Source: Lepas anatifera
Taxonomy: Eukaryota > Arthropoda > Thecostraca > Lepadidae
DNA: 64,000 nucleotides
Assembly (NCBI GenBank): GCA_034440635.1
Contig: JAOTON010001041.1
Location: 100,873-164,872 of the forward strand
Direction of reading: 5' to 3'
Positions 22,855 through 34,664 of the stretch are shown piece by piece (positions within the stretch are counted from its first letter, which is position 1; every line of letters begins with the position of its first letter). A program made the translations under genes and the position numbers. The notes below the pieces were generated by a model that was given only the letters and a program-made list of their open reading frames with translations, ran no database searches and was not told the origin of the DNA.

Positions 22855-23410
22855 CAGATCACTAAAATACGTTTAGGGGGACCTAAGTGACATTTTTTCA
22901 GTATACGTGGACCAGCTGAGAATCTGCTGCAGAGCGTAGCACACCACGAAGTTGCTGGGCGCCCATGCCGATAAGGAATAAACTGCGCATGCGCAAGCAA
23001 GGTGGTTTTGATTTCAGTTAAAAATTTTCAGCGAAGGGGGACATCATTCGGTATCTTTTAGGGCATAGGTGGACCAACTTGGAATTTTCCCTCAGCATAG
23101 GTGGACCTTCACATCAGCTGACCAGGCAGCAGCTGACTGCATTCCTATGGTGTTGCCATCTGTGTCAAAACTTGGTACTACAAACCGTAAAAAAATTATT
23201 AACGGTTTCTAAGATCGTTTAGGTGGACCAATTTTTCGGGTCCACCGATGCTAGGACTCCGGCTCCCGATCTTTTGTCCCCAGAAACGGCAAGAGACGAA
23301 TTTAGTTTAAGTGGACCTGGGAGGTCCACCGATGCTGACAGGTCCACCGAACGCCAGAAAAGATACTCAAATTGTCCACCGATGCCGAGTTTAGGAAACC
23401 AAGAGGTTTA
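22855..23410. repeat. GTGGACC / GGTCCACC cluster
   Basis: About ten GTGGACC or GGTCCACCGATGC words in both orientations, several preceded by TTTAGG. Same motif as 17650-18010. Confidence 0.6.
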
Positions 23411-23429
23411 GAAAACCACCCGTTGGGGG

Positions 23430-23600
23430 GAGGGTGCGTCAGAGCGATGTTGATCTACGTTATAGCTAAGTTTTATTGACCTCGATCAGTATCATCAAGG
23501 TCAAACGAGGTCCTAAAGGTCACATATGGGCCGTACTGGAGGCCTATTGAGAAGTGCCACAATTATGCAGAAAAAGCCGGGAACACACTGAAAGTGGACT
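23430..23600 (-). repeat. Dispersed repeat family D, inverted copy
   Basis: Contains complements of the family blocks: TGATCTACGTTATAG, TTATTGACCTCGATCA and GCCACAATTATGCAG, the last also seen near 41190. Confidence 0.5.
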
Positions 23601-26016
23601 AAGGTCGTAGCAGAAAGGTCTCACATGATTATTTTGAAAGTTTGAGGTCAGGTTCATTCAAGGTCCCTGACCTATGATTAACATGACATACTCCCAATAA
23701 TATAGGAGAGAGCGTCCTGATTGTGCACCCCTGCCTAATTGCGCCACTCGCTGTATCTCCCTTACCGCTGGTGTGATAGTCACAAAAATATTTTCATCGC
23801 AATTGGCAGTGCTAGATTTAACTGGCATGGTTCTTTTCCTATACGAGAATTGATTGAAGTCATTGTGTCAATTGTTTGAAAAATTAGATTAGTTCCCTTA
23901 ACATATTTGGCATGAAGAAATCATGTGTTTCTGCTCTTCATTACTCAAGGACCCTAGCGTGGGGTATTTTATCGTACTTTAGGAACATTTCGCTTTGTTT
24001 TGTGCATTCGCGCTGCTTTTTGTAGCGTTAATGCTTTATAGTGCCAATTTTTTGATCAGATGAGCATAAGTCCTATTGGTGCCTCTGCTGCAGCCCCAAA
24101 TGTGCCAGGGTGGCGCATTTGGAACACCGATCAGTTTTGGATGTGTTACGATCGAGCGAGTTGTTGCGCTCATACAGTGAGGGCATTCCAAAACAAATCG
24201 ACCAAGCGATAACACCCTACAACTCAGATTTTGGTGACCATTTCTCACCGAGGTTGTTCAGGGCGCCAATTAACGTGGTTATATATGTAAAATATATATT
24301 TTTAAATAAAATTTGTCAAAGCCGTTCCCAGTTTGGTTTGTGGAGTCGGAGTCTCACTGAGGTCATCAAGTGACTTGTCACGGAGACCCCGACCAGCTTC
24401 GTCCGTCCAGTGGTTTTCGGGTTATAGCCTCAGGCTGTTTTTGGACCCGATGAAATGAGACTAACCATGATATCTATATGAATTATAGATCCCTGGAATA
24501 TTTAAGGCCTAAATAAAAACATTGCTGGTGTCTAGGTGTAAAATTTGCTTTAAGTGATCAATTTTACTGGTGACCTAGGGTCAGGTCACGTGATTCGATA
24601 ATGGTGCCATTAAAAAGTGATATTTTATTTTGCTCAAAAATTGCATTCGGGGTGTTGGCGTTCCGTAGTGAAAAATTGGAAACAGGTTTTTCTCCAAGCT
24701 GTTTAAGGTAATTTTGAAATAAGTTATGCAAGTGCATCGTGATCAAGTATTGTATTGTATCCGTCCTAGCATCCCTCAATGGGCCTCTTATGGGAAGTAT
24801 ATTTTCAGGGATGACTTAAAAAATACAATAACGCATAATCTAACTCATAATATAACACAAATAATAACATCCTATGGTTTCATACGGTATTTATAGACAT
24901 TGGCCGAATTTTAGTGTCTTTATTTTTTGCACACAAAAACACCCCAGCAGCGCCGATCAGACTGAAGCCCCCTGGTTTGAACAAAATATCCACCCCCTTT
25001 ATTGGGACCTGGGGTATGGGGCCTGTAAGCATCTACATGGTAGGTATAAGCCACCTTTGCCTTTGTGGGGGTGGCAGGTAAAAAAGAACCGCCCTCCACC
25101 CTCTAACTGGAAAACTAATAGGAGCCAAGGAGACTATAATACCACCGAAAGCTTGTCAAATTCAACCAAGACCATATCAGTCAATTTTTGTTCTCTCAAT
25201 GTCACTCAAGGTCAATTTTCTGAAATGATGTGAATTTACAAAACTTCGTTTGTCTCAGCAACCAAAATAGCTGGAAACATTTTCTGGACGCTATTCGAAA
25301 GCATTTGGACTGATAATCATGATTATCTCCGACTGACTGACTGACTTACTAATGCTTTCTTATTAACCTTCAAGTCATGTCAAAAGCCAGGAAACTGCAA
25401 GTCACTGAATATCACGATCCTTAGTAAATACTACAAGGCAAAAATATCGCGCAGGCTAGCTTTAGATGCTATTCGTCTCGCCTCGGACGAAGGCTAATGT
25501 GGCTCCAACCGCCATTGCGGGAGATTGTCTGCCATGCCCCATCTGGTCTGATGGAGAGGCCATTAACACCCACGCTGCGCCTGTACTCCCTGTCATTTGG
25601 AAAGTGTGCCTTTTGGGGATGGCTTCTATTGTAGCAAAATAGAAAAGCAACACACAACGAGACCTTTAATGTTTCAGTATCATGTGCTTAAGTTCCCACA
25701 GATTTGCACAGGAATGGGATGAAGAATCACTTCAAATAATTCAGCCTCAGTAACGAGTTCAAGCATGGCATCTTGCATTAATTAAGGCTCACTAGGTATT
25801 TGAAGTTATTGGTATACCATCAGTATTTGAGCTTGACATCAAACTTTGCTCTGATTGCAACGTGCCGAAGTAGATGTTTCAGAAGTGTGAGGTAGAATTT
25901 AATTTGCTCAGTTATCTAAAAATATAGCTTAGTCGCTCAGAACATTAGATATGCTCTTATAATGCCAATCTTGAAATCGGCATTGGTATGTATGCACATG
26001 AACCCGTTTTCGTTTT
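23601..26016. other. Long gene-free stretch
   Basis: No transposon protein, tRNA or convincing exon recognised. Scattered AGGTCA words at 23640-23690 and 24570-24600. The open segments near 24874-25233 (plus) and 25462-25657 (minus) show no family motif. Confidence 0.45.
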
Positions 26017-26903
26017 ATCAAACTTGATTTTGTCACTTGCTATTCTATGCTTTGATCTGTTTCGAGTCAATTGGCAACAATTTTATCGAAAGTGATTAAT
26101 ATAATTGTGAATTGATGATACAATCACATATAATGTACTAAAGTAGTAATTGATTGCTCATGGGCACAATCAACCCTCGAATTATTCTGCATTTTGCTTT
26201 CTTGCACCTTTACAAACAGAGAGGAATGTATCGTAAGCTTCCCTCTGCAATTAACCCCTAATTGACGTAGGACCTCTCGGTAAAAACCAGCGTAGTGCTC
26301 GTCACGAGGTAATGATATCGATTCCATTTTTGTGACCTTAGGTCACCAACTCTCTTTCTAGGTCAGGTTAAATATATAATTTTTTCTGTCACTGCCAGGT
26401 TCACCACTATGGCTGCTATTGGTAAGAATGTCTACTGTTTAAGGTATAAATAATTCAAGGCTTTGCAACACTATGGTAAAATAAATCTGGGTTTTACCCA
26501 TTGCATTTTGATGATTTTGATCAAGAGCTGGGCCTGAATATATAATCCTAGTGTATTTGGTCCATTTAACTTCCCGGATTCGAGGAGGCAGGTCAATTAA
26601 TATCTTGTCAACCCTCAACATTGAGTTGTATTCTCATGAAAACAAATATAGGGTACAATCGGCAGAGACCCCATTAAGGTTGCCAAAGGTCACCAAAGGC
26701 TACAGGCTGGTAAAGGCCATAATAGGCCACCAAAGTTAACAGAAAGTCATATGAGATTATAGCATGCCTCACATATAAGCCATGTCGCAAGAAATGCAGC
26801 TCAAAACATAAGAAGCCGAATATCTGTGTTGCATGCTTCTGGAAATAGCGTCATAGCCCGGTGAAAAGATGTGAGTCTCAAGTAGCAGGATTATGTTTAT
26901 GCA
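26017..26903 (+). repeat. 887-bp direct repeat, left copy
   Basis: Matches 32910-33796 base for base except at two positions that I could see (one A/T and one C/T). Runs from ATCAAACTTG to TTTATGCA. It has no LTR features: no TG...CA ends, primer-binding site or polypurine tract. Confidence 0.93.
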
Positions 26904-27781
26904 CAGGGGCGTAGGAACGGTTTGAAAAGTGGGGGGGGCCAACCTTAGAGGGGGCCCACCTCAAGGGGGGGCCCCAGTCCACGGGGGCCCATAATTATAA
27001 AAAAAACATTAGTTGGCTCGTTTGGTGTCAATAAGGCACGCATGCACACAAGGATGTCAATATATGGAAAATTGAGAAATTAAATTTTGCCCTATGATTT
27101 TGAGTTGTACCTATTTGATACCAAATCATAGTAAAACGCCAAAAAACATTTTTGTTTTTTTAGTAAGACCCATTTCAAATACGAAATACATTTTTAAGCT
27201 TTTTTGGAGGATTTAAATCATTTTTTACCGCGAGCGCGTTTTTATATTTACAGATGTTTAGGCCCTTTTTCTTTTTTTTAATTTAAATACGCTTATGAAC
27301 AAAGGGCATCCTCCTACCTCCAGCATTAAATTAGGTATCTCCTTGGACATCACGCAAGACCATAAGCAAGCTTGTAACGTTTGCATGGTGTCCAAGGATA
27401 CTTAGCCATTGGGCAAAAATGGGACAATTTTGTTACTGAAACAAATTGGCGCGGCTAAGTACACATCACATCTACAAAACTTTTCATCACATTTACAAAA
27501 TTAGGAACTGTTTAGAAAACTACAGACAATGCTTTAATACCAAATACCCTCATTTCGCTATGCCTAATCAACTTGTATTTTCTTATTCAATGACGAAAAT
27601 GGGAACATTTATTTATGTTATTACAGATCTCTTCTTGCCATCATTAGAGATTGATTTAGGTGAAGCCTGATCACAATAAATACGCCTAGCTATATTTCGA
27701 TGCCTAAAATGCAGAGTTTCAGCATGACTGCAAGTGCAATGTAGGTACTTGATGGTCAACTTTGTGATGCCGAGGAGGTGT

Positions 27782-27845
27782 GGGAATGGTGTTATAGTGG
27801 TTAGCAGCCTTGCTTTCCACGCGACCAACTCGGGTTTAAGGCACG
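27782..27845 (+). tRNA. tRNA-Gly-like pseudogene or SINE head
   Basis: GGTGTTATAGTGGTTAGCAG resembles the D arm of tRNA-Gly. CTTGC-TTTCCAC-GCGAC can form an anticodon arm with UCC in the loop, and CTCGGGTTTAAGGCAC lies at the T arm with a degenerate box B. Likely a tRNA-derived SINE start in decay. Confidence 0.4.
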
Positions 27846-28289
27846 GCAGATTCCTTGTGCAAGGAGCAATTTGACTCCCCAAGAAACCCCTCTAACAGGG
27901 AAAGAGTTGGCGACGCCGTATAACCCTGGCATCGAAAGACGTCGCGCCTTTCGATGGCTCTGGGACGACTGTTGCTCGGCATTTGGTGCGGGGTCTGTGT
28001 CCGATTCATATTTTGTGTTGGGATTGGGATGGAGTTTGATTGGGCCCAGTTCTCGGGACTCATTTGGCAACACTCGGGTAGTAGGTGCCTTGGCTTTTTA
28101 CGAAGCGCTCCTCCTCCAGGGGCTTGCAGGCAGCGTACTACCGAACTTGAACGTTCCCTGAAAAGCTATCGGGCCCGTTTGGGTTTCTTGGTCTATATTA
28201 CAGTTGCTGATAGTTGTATATTCGTTGCGGGGGCCCACCTCAAAGGGGGGGCAGTATCTCCCTGAACCCCGGTTCCTATGCCTATGCCA

Positions 28290-28707
28290 CCCAGGGACCG
28301 CTAAATTATCTCGGAGGGCCCCAAGGTCCAGACCGTGGCTCAGGAACCCAGATCAGTCAGCTCAAGGGCCTAGACCAGTGCATTAGCCTCAGGACCAGCT
28401 TATCAAGGGACCCTACATAAGCACAGGACCCCTAGAAGCTCATCACAGGGTAGTTCCAGATTCGCACAGGGTGCCAGATTAGCTTAGGGGCCCGGTTCAG
28501 CTCGGAGGTCCCCAGGTCGACTTATGTAGTGTCTCAAAACAGCTCAAGGGACTTGTTCAAGCTCATGGAGCCCAGCTTAGCTCAATGATGCTAGAACAGT
28601 TCAGTGCCCCCATACCAGATCAGAGGCCCCAGTTAAGCACAGCGGTACCCAGATTAGCTCAGGGCCCCAGCTAGGCTTAGGGGTCCCAGGGTGGCTGATA
28701 TAGAGTC
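28290..28707 (+). repeat. Degenerate AGCTCAGGGGCCC minisatellite, left part
   Basis: Irregular 20-30-bp units around CAGATTAGCTCAGGGGCCCC. The array continues at 32163-32770 on the other side of the nested hAT-type element, so it was one array before that insertion. Confidence 0.65.
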
Positions 28708-29739
28708 TCAGAACACAGTGGCGTAGCCAGGATTCAGCCAAAGAGGGGTCCGACTACCGTTGTGGGGCCCCAGGCCGGGGGTCCCCTTAGTGACTGGGCT
28801 CATCTCCTATATCTTTTGTATAGTATTTTAACATTATAACATTCACACGAAGGAAATTTCGTTGTGTCTTTTCAAGCATTCATTCTTATTTTGTTTACAG
28901 CTTGTTTTTTTCGATCTGACCAAGTTTTGGTAAACTAAGGTCACCAAATATTAAGGATGACTCATACCTTATATGGTAGCGTGGCTATAATAACAGCTTT
29001 AAACCATATTTCGGGAAGTTCTATGTTGATGCGCGCATGATGTTAAACCTGAGTCTACCTCAATTCACTCGGGTAATCAGACATGAAGTTATTGGAGGTC
29101 AGTCGTTTTGAGTACGAAGAAATGATCTTCTACGGGAAATGATTAGCAATTATGTCACGGTGTCGAATCCATGGACTCTTAATCAGGAAATTTCCAAAGA
29201 AACGAAAAAAACGAATAAAGATACAAGGGATATAGTAGTGTGTCCCGAACGTTACATAACCTCTATTCCGTCGACAGATCCTGTTGAGATCCAGTTACTT
29301 TCTTACCCTTGCTATCTTGTAAACGAGCAAATTACCAAGACAAAAGGCGCCCAAGATATCTATCGCCTTTGCTCACTCTGTTATTGTTATTTTCAACCTT
29401 TCATACCTATTTTTCTTTTTGGGATTATGCTCATCAATTTCTGTCATTACCCTTGTTTGTCTGGTTTCCTACGAAAATGTTGGAAAGTTGTTTATTTCAG
29501 AATATTTAGGAATGTAGTTATTGGTGTTAAGCTAATATATTAAAAATTGACTAAAGTGCCCAATTCCCTGTTCGATTTGCTCTTATGGTAAAATTAGATT
29601 AATTTTTGCCTTTCCTTTGATAATGGTGCCTGATCGACATGTTTCAATTTGTGCTTTTTTAGTACGCAATAGGGGTAGGTACATTTTTTTCCGAGGCATA
29701 TGGTTTTGAAATTTTTATTTGAGCTCTGGGGCCACCTAA

Positions 29740-32095
29740 GACCAACACTTGGCGGCGCTCACAAAGCTAATTTTCGGCCGCTCTCCCGATTAGATCTCAG
29801 TGGGTCTCGGAGACCGATTCACGGCGCCTCTTGATCAAAACTGGGGGCTCCTGAGAATCTCTCGGGGCTCCTGAGATAAGTTATCGGCAGCACCTCTGAG
29901 ACTAATTATTGGGCCCCCAGATTTGCTCTGGAGGGGGGGCTGAGACTGAGTATCTTGGTCATCCAGATTAGCTATTGGGGTCCCCTGAGGCTGTCTTTGG
30001 GGTGGGGGAGGGTGGCTGGGAATGACTTCCGACAGCCCTCTGAGACTTACTCTAGGGCGCACCTCAGACAAACACCCGGGGGGGGTGGAATCACCTCTGA
30101 GACTGAGTCTTTGGCGTTCCTGAGACTGACTCGGAGGCTACAGATTAGCTCTCGCGGGCCTAAGGCTAACTCCAGGCCCGTGAGACCAAAACTCGGGAGC
30201 ACCTCTGGAAATTACTCTCAGAACCCCGAGATTAACTCTCGGATGTCTCTGAGACTGACAACCGGGAGCCCTCTGCGACTAACTTTTGGGTGCTCCCTGA
30301 GATTGACTCTCGGGGCCGCTTATACCAAAACTCGGAGGAGGGGGCACAGCCTGAGGCTAAATCTCGAGGGCTCCCAAAATTACCCCTCTGGGGCCCCCTG
30401 AAACCAGCACTCTGCGGATCAAATTAGACTAACTCTCGGACCCCCGGATTAACTCTCGGGGCCACCTGAAACTAAATATTGATTCCTGAGAGAGAAGCCC
30501 GTGAGACTATGAGGGCACCCTGAGACCGACTCTTGGGGTGCTCTGAGACTGACTCTTGGGGTTCTCTGAGACAGACTCTCAGGGGGACCCCGAGACCGAA
30601 TCTCGGGGTCCCCTAAGACAGACTCTTGGGGTCCCCTTGATCGACTCTTGGGGTTCTCTGAGACTGACTTTCAGGGGCCCCCCTGAAATAGACTATGTTG
30701 CAGGGCCCTGAGAACCACTCTCTGGGGGCCCCTGAGACTAGCTCGGCCCCCTCCCCTGAGACAGACTCCCGGGGTCACCGATACCGAATTTTGGGGCCCC
30801 TGAGACCAACCCTCTAGGGCCCCTAAAATCTACTTTCGGGGGGCCTTGAGACCGACTCTCAGGGCGGGGTCCGTGAGGCCGACTCGGGACGCCCTGAGAA
30901 CGAATCTTCAGGGGCCCCTGAGACTGACTCTGGGGCCCCGTGATCAGAGAATCCTTTGCAGTGGTTCAGATTGGCCCAAGGGGTGGGGGTCTGCGGACGC
31001 CTAGGCCCCCCTTGGCTACACCACTGCATCCATACTTTCGGGGGCCCTCTGAAATCACCATTTGGAGGCTCCTAAAATAATTGCTCCCCTAGACCAATAC
31101 TCCGGAGCCCCTTGATGCTGATGCCCGGGGGTCCTAAGACTAAGCTCGGGGTCCCACTTAGATCAGGCCCAGGAGCACCCTTAGACCCATGCTCGCGCTT
31201 TTCTCAGGAGTAACTCGACACCGATGTTCCGGGGCCCTCAAGATCAATATTTCGAGCCCCCCCCAAGACTAATGCTCGGTGCTCTGGAGCCCCTCGATGC
31301 CGATGCTCGGGGGTACTGAACCCAGGCCTGGGGGCCCCTGGGACCAAACTCTGGGTCTCATGAGGTCAATGCTCGTGCCTCACTCATGAGTCCCTCGATA
31401 TCAATAGTCGGGGGCACCCCGAGGGGGTCCCTGAACCCCTGAGACCAAGCTCGGGCCCCCTGAGACCAAGATCAGGGCCCCCGAGACCAATGCTCGTGTT
31501 TTCCAGTGCATACGGTCAGCCTTATGCATCAGATGCCCTCGGATGCCTCCCTGAGACCAAGCTCGAGGGCCCCTGACACTAAGCTCGGGGAGAGGGGAGC
31601 CTGAGACCAAGCTTGGGGGCATCCCTGAGACCAAGCTCGGGGGTCCCTGAGACCAAGCTCGGGGGCCCTGAGACCAAGCTCGGGGGGCCCCTGAGACCAA
31701 GCTCGGGGGCCCTGATTCCAAACTCGAAGGGCCCCCGGAGACTAAGCTCGGGAGCTCCCTGAGACCAAGCTCGGAGGGCCCCCAGACACCAAGCTCGGGG
31801 CCTCTGAGACCAAGCTCGGGGGCCCCTGAGACCAAAATCTAAAGGCCCGTGAGACCAAGATCGAAAGGCCCGTGAGACCGAGCTCGGGGGAGGGGCCCTG
31901 AGACCAAGCTCGGGGGCCCTGAGGCCAAGCTCGGGACCCCCTGAGACTGAGCACAGGGGTCCCCCAAGATCAATATTCGGTACTCAGGAGCCCTCGACAC
32001 CGATTATCGGGGGCCTCCTGAGACCAAGTTCGGGAGCCCCCCCCCGAGACCAAGCTCAGGGGCCCCCGAAATCAATTTTTGTGTTTTTAGTGTAT
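29740..32095. repeat. GAGACC(A)(A/G)(G/C)CTCGGGGGCCCC minisatellite
   Basis: Long array of 20-26-bp degenerate units, most regular at 31560-31960 where GAGACCAAGCTCGGGGG recurs every 22-24 bp. Open frames over it merely translate the repeat (L-V-S-G-G-P-S). Confidence 0.8.
30960..31026. repeat. Internal copy of the right terminus of the nested hAT-type element
   Basis: GGCCCAAGGGG...CCTTGGCTACACCACTG is closely similar to the true right end at 32100-32154, so the element holds two right ends. Confidence 0.65.
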
Positions 32096-32162
32096 AAGGT
32101 CAGCCCAAGGGGTCCGCGGACCCCTGAGACCCCCCTCCCCTGGCTACACCGCTGTCAGAACA

Positions 32163-32770
32163 TCTCAAGTGGCCCATTCAAGCTCTCGGCCGCCCGGTCA
32201 GTGGCTGTAAAGCCTTATAGGGATCCCAGACCATCTCAGGGGCCCTCAGTTCAACACAGAGGCCCATATTAGCTCTGATGACCAGATAAACTTAAGGGCC
32301 CGGATCATCCAGGGGCCCCTTTTCGACATATTTGGGGCTTCAGAACATTTCAGGGTTTCAATTAAAGCTTATAACCAAATTTCAGAGCAGGGGGCCCTAT
32401 TCCTGTGCGGGGGCCTCAGATAAGTTTAGGGTCTTCTGTGCATCACAGGGGATCCAGATTAGCTCAAGGGGCAATATTAACTTTACGGTCCCAGCTCAGC
32501 TCAGGGGCCCCCCAGGTCGGTGGATATAGGTTCTGGCCAACTCACGGGGCCCTGTTAAAGGTCACGGCTCCTAGCTCAGTTTAGGCATCCTAGAACAGTT
32601 CATGCTGCCCAAACCATCTCAGGGGCGCTCAGTTCAGCTCAAGGGGCCCAGATTAGCTCGTATGGCATCAGAGGCCAGTTCAGGGGCCCCGAGAAGCTTA
32701 GGGGACCTTAAAATCAACTCATAGGACCTCAACTTAGTTTAGGGGCACAGGTAAGTTTAACGGGGTTCCG
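32163..32770 (+). repeat. Degenerate AGCTCAGGGGCCC minisatellite, right part
   Basis: Continuation of 28290-28707 after the nested element; units such as CAGATTAGCTCAAGGGGC. Confidence 0.65.
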
Positions 32771-32909
32771 GGGCAAGCTTTTGGGCCAGTTTGAGTTTCT
32801 TGCTTGATATTACAGTTTTTGATATTCTTATCTCCGTTGCGGGGGGCCCATGCCAGAAAAGTGGGGGGGCCAGTGGCCCCCCTGGTCCCCCCGGTTCCTA
32901 CGCCTATGC

Positions 32910-33796
32910 ATCAAACTTGATTTTGTCACTTGCTATTCTATGCTTTGATCTGTTTCGAGTCAATTGGCAACAATTTTATCGAAAGTGATTAATATAATTG
33001 TGAATTGATGATACAATCACATATAATGTACTAAAGTAGTAATTGATTGCTCATGGGCACAATCAACCCTCGTATTATTCTGCATTTTGCTTTCTTGCAC
33101 CTTTACAAACAGAGAGGAATGTATCGTAAGCTTCCCTCTGCAATTAACCTCTAATTGACGTAGGACCTCTCGGTAAAAACCAGCGTAGTGCTCGTCACGA
33201 GGTAATGATATCGATTCCATTTTTGTGACCTTAGGTCACCAACTCTCTTTCTAGGTCAGGTTAAATATATAATTTTTTCTGTCACTGCCAGGTTCACCAC
33301 TATGGCTGCTATTGGTAAGAATGTCTACTGTTTAAGGTATAAATAATTCAAGGCTTTGCAACACTATGGTAAAATAAATCTGGGTTTTACCCATTGCATT
33401 TTGATGATTTTGATCAAGAGCTGGGCCTGAATATATAATCCTAGTGTATTTGGTCCATTTAACTTCCCGGATTCGAGGAGGCAGGTCAATTAATATCTTG
33501 TCAACCCTCAACATTGAGTTGTATTCTCATGAAAACAAATATAGGGTACAATCGGCAGAGACCCCATTAAGGTTGCCAAAGGTCACCAAAGGCTACAGGC
33601 TGGTAAAGGCCATAATAGGCCACCAAAGTTAACAGAAAGTCATATGAGATTATAGCATGCCTCACATATAAGCCATGTCGCAAGAAATGCAGCTCAAAAC
33701 ATAAGAAGCCGAATATCTGTGTTGCATGCTTCTGGAAATAGCGTCATAGCCCGGTGAAAAGATGTGAGTCTCAAGTAGCAGGATTATGTTTATGCA
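32910..33796 (+). repeat. 887-bp direct repeat, right copy
   Basis: Near-identical to 26017-26903. After TTTATGCA the flank differs (TAACACAAATG here, the 6-kb insert there). Confidence 0.93.
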
Positions 33797-33974
33797 TAAC
33801 ACAAATGACGATGATGCACAGCTGGCAGGTCTAGCGTATAATTATCATTTAGCTTAGTAAAGTTCAGTTTAATTTCCAGCATCCTCCCAAACGGAATAAA
33901 ATAGTTTCATATTCCTTCGTAATTTTCATTTGGATTTCATTGTCCACCAGAAAGGCAAAGTTTGAAATATTGTT

Positions 33975-34238
33975 CCATGTTTTCTCTAATGGTGTTTTCC
34001 TTAATTTATAAGTGAATAATAGTAATATGCATTCTTTGACTTCTAGTGACCTAGATATTGACCTGTCGCAAACATATGACTCACCGATTATTCTTTCCTA
34101 TGTTTTCCATGTTTTCTCTAATGGTGTTTTCCTTAATTTATAAGTGAATAATAGTAATATGCATTCTTTGACTTCTAGTGACCTAGATATTGACCTGTCG
34201 CAAACATATGACTCACCGATTATTCTTTCCTACAGCTT
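33975..34238 (+). repeat. 132-bp tandem duplication
   Basis: Two essentially identical adjacent units, the second starting at 34107. The second unit ends where the candidate coding segment 34230-34664 ends. Confidence 0.85.
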
Positions 34239-34664
34239 TTCCATGTCTTTGGTAGTTCGGATTGAACTGTTTCTGGCGTCGAGGAACAAGGGAAGGCTCT
34301 GCACTGCCCCTTCCAAAGTAAAGGCTAATGTGCAGCGGCCAACATGCCCAAATTCGGGGCTGATTGAATATGTCTGAAATAGTTCATGGCTTCCTATGAC
34401 TGCGAGTTCGGTACCAATAATTACCCGCACGACTTGTCCAGTAATACCAAACGTTACCTTACAGTTTTCCATTTGGAGTCCTGATTTATAAATTTCACCA
34501 GGGTTGAGTGTTTTTCTTTTTAAGTATTTGCTGTGTGATGTTCGCTCCTGTACGATACATAAAGCGCCGACGCCTTCTGAGTTCCACGCTGTTAAACTTG
34601 TGCTGGAGTTGACGGAGACGGAAGACCATCTCGCGAGCTCCGAAGCCTCCTCCCATGCCGTGCT
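34230..34664 (-). CDS. Unidentified open segment, possible exon
   Basis: On the minus strand a 144-codon open segment runs from just after TAA (34665-34667) to TAG at 34230-34232. I do not recognise a family. The second half reads like a folded protein, with alternating hydrophobic and polar residues (VTFGITGQVVRVIIGTELAV, then GRCTLAFTLEGAVQ) and little low complexity; the N-terminal third is less convincing. An in-frame ATG lies at 34470-34472. If it is an exon, possible splice signals are an AG near 34532 and GTAGGA at about 34233. No transposon motif is seen. It could equally be chance. Confidence 0.3.
   Translation of the reverse strand, partial: STAWEEASELARWSSVSVNSSTSLTAWNSEGVGALCIVQERTSHSKYLKRKTLNPGEIYKSGLQMENCKVTFGITGQVVRVIIGTELAVIGSHELFQTYSISPEFGHVGRCTLAFTLEGAVQSLPLFLDARNSSIRTTKDMEKL

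Larger units (their letters stand above)
28716..32154. mobile_element. Nested 3.4-kb hAT-type element carrying a minisatellite
   Basis: Left end CAGTGGCGTAGCCAGG at 28716 and right end CCTGGCTACACCGCTG at 32154 are inverted repeats with two mismatches, flanked by the exact 8-bp duplication TCAGAACA (28708-28715 and 32155-32162). The 3,439-bp body has an AT-rich left third without credible genes and a long GAGACC...CTCGGGG array. No transposase. Confidence 0.88.
26904..32909. mobile_element. 6.0-kb GC-rich repeat-bearing insert between the direct repeats
   Basis: Left edge CAGGGGCGTAGGAACGG and right edge CCGGTTCCTACGCCTATGC are imperfect inverted repeats, suggesting a hAT-like element, but no clean 8-bp duplication can be assigned. 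A related right-end-like sequence occurs internally (about 28165-28290 compared with 32770-32905). The interior holds a tRNA-like segment, two classes of minisatellite and a complete nested hAT-type element. No coding sequence recognised. Confidence 0.6.

Noticed and set aside
24874..25233. 119-codon plus-strand frame
   Set aside because: No domain or motif, no homologous frame elsewhere in the window, and composition matches the flanks.
29139..29543. 134-codon frame inside the nested hAT-type element as a transposase
   Set aside because: No BED finger or hAT dimerisation motif; AT-rich composition explains the frame.
31401..31954. Minus-strand Gly/Pro/Ser open frames
   Set aside because: Translation of the GAGACC...CTCGGGG minisatellite.
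26017..33796. LTR retrotransposon with 887-bp LTRs
   Set aside because: No TG...CA ends, short flanking duplication, primer-binding site, polypurine tract or gag-pol sequence.
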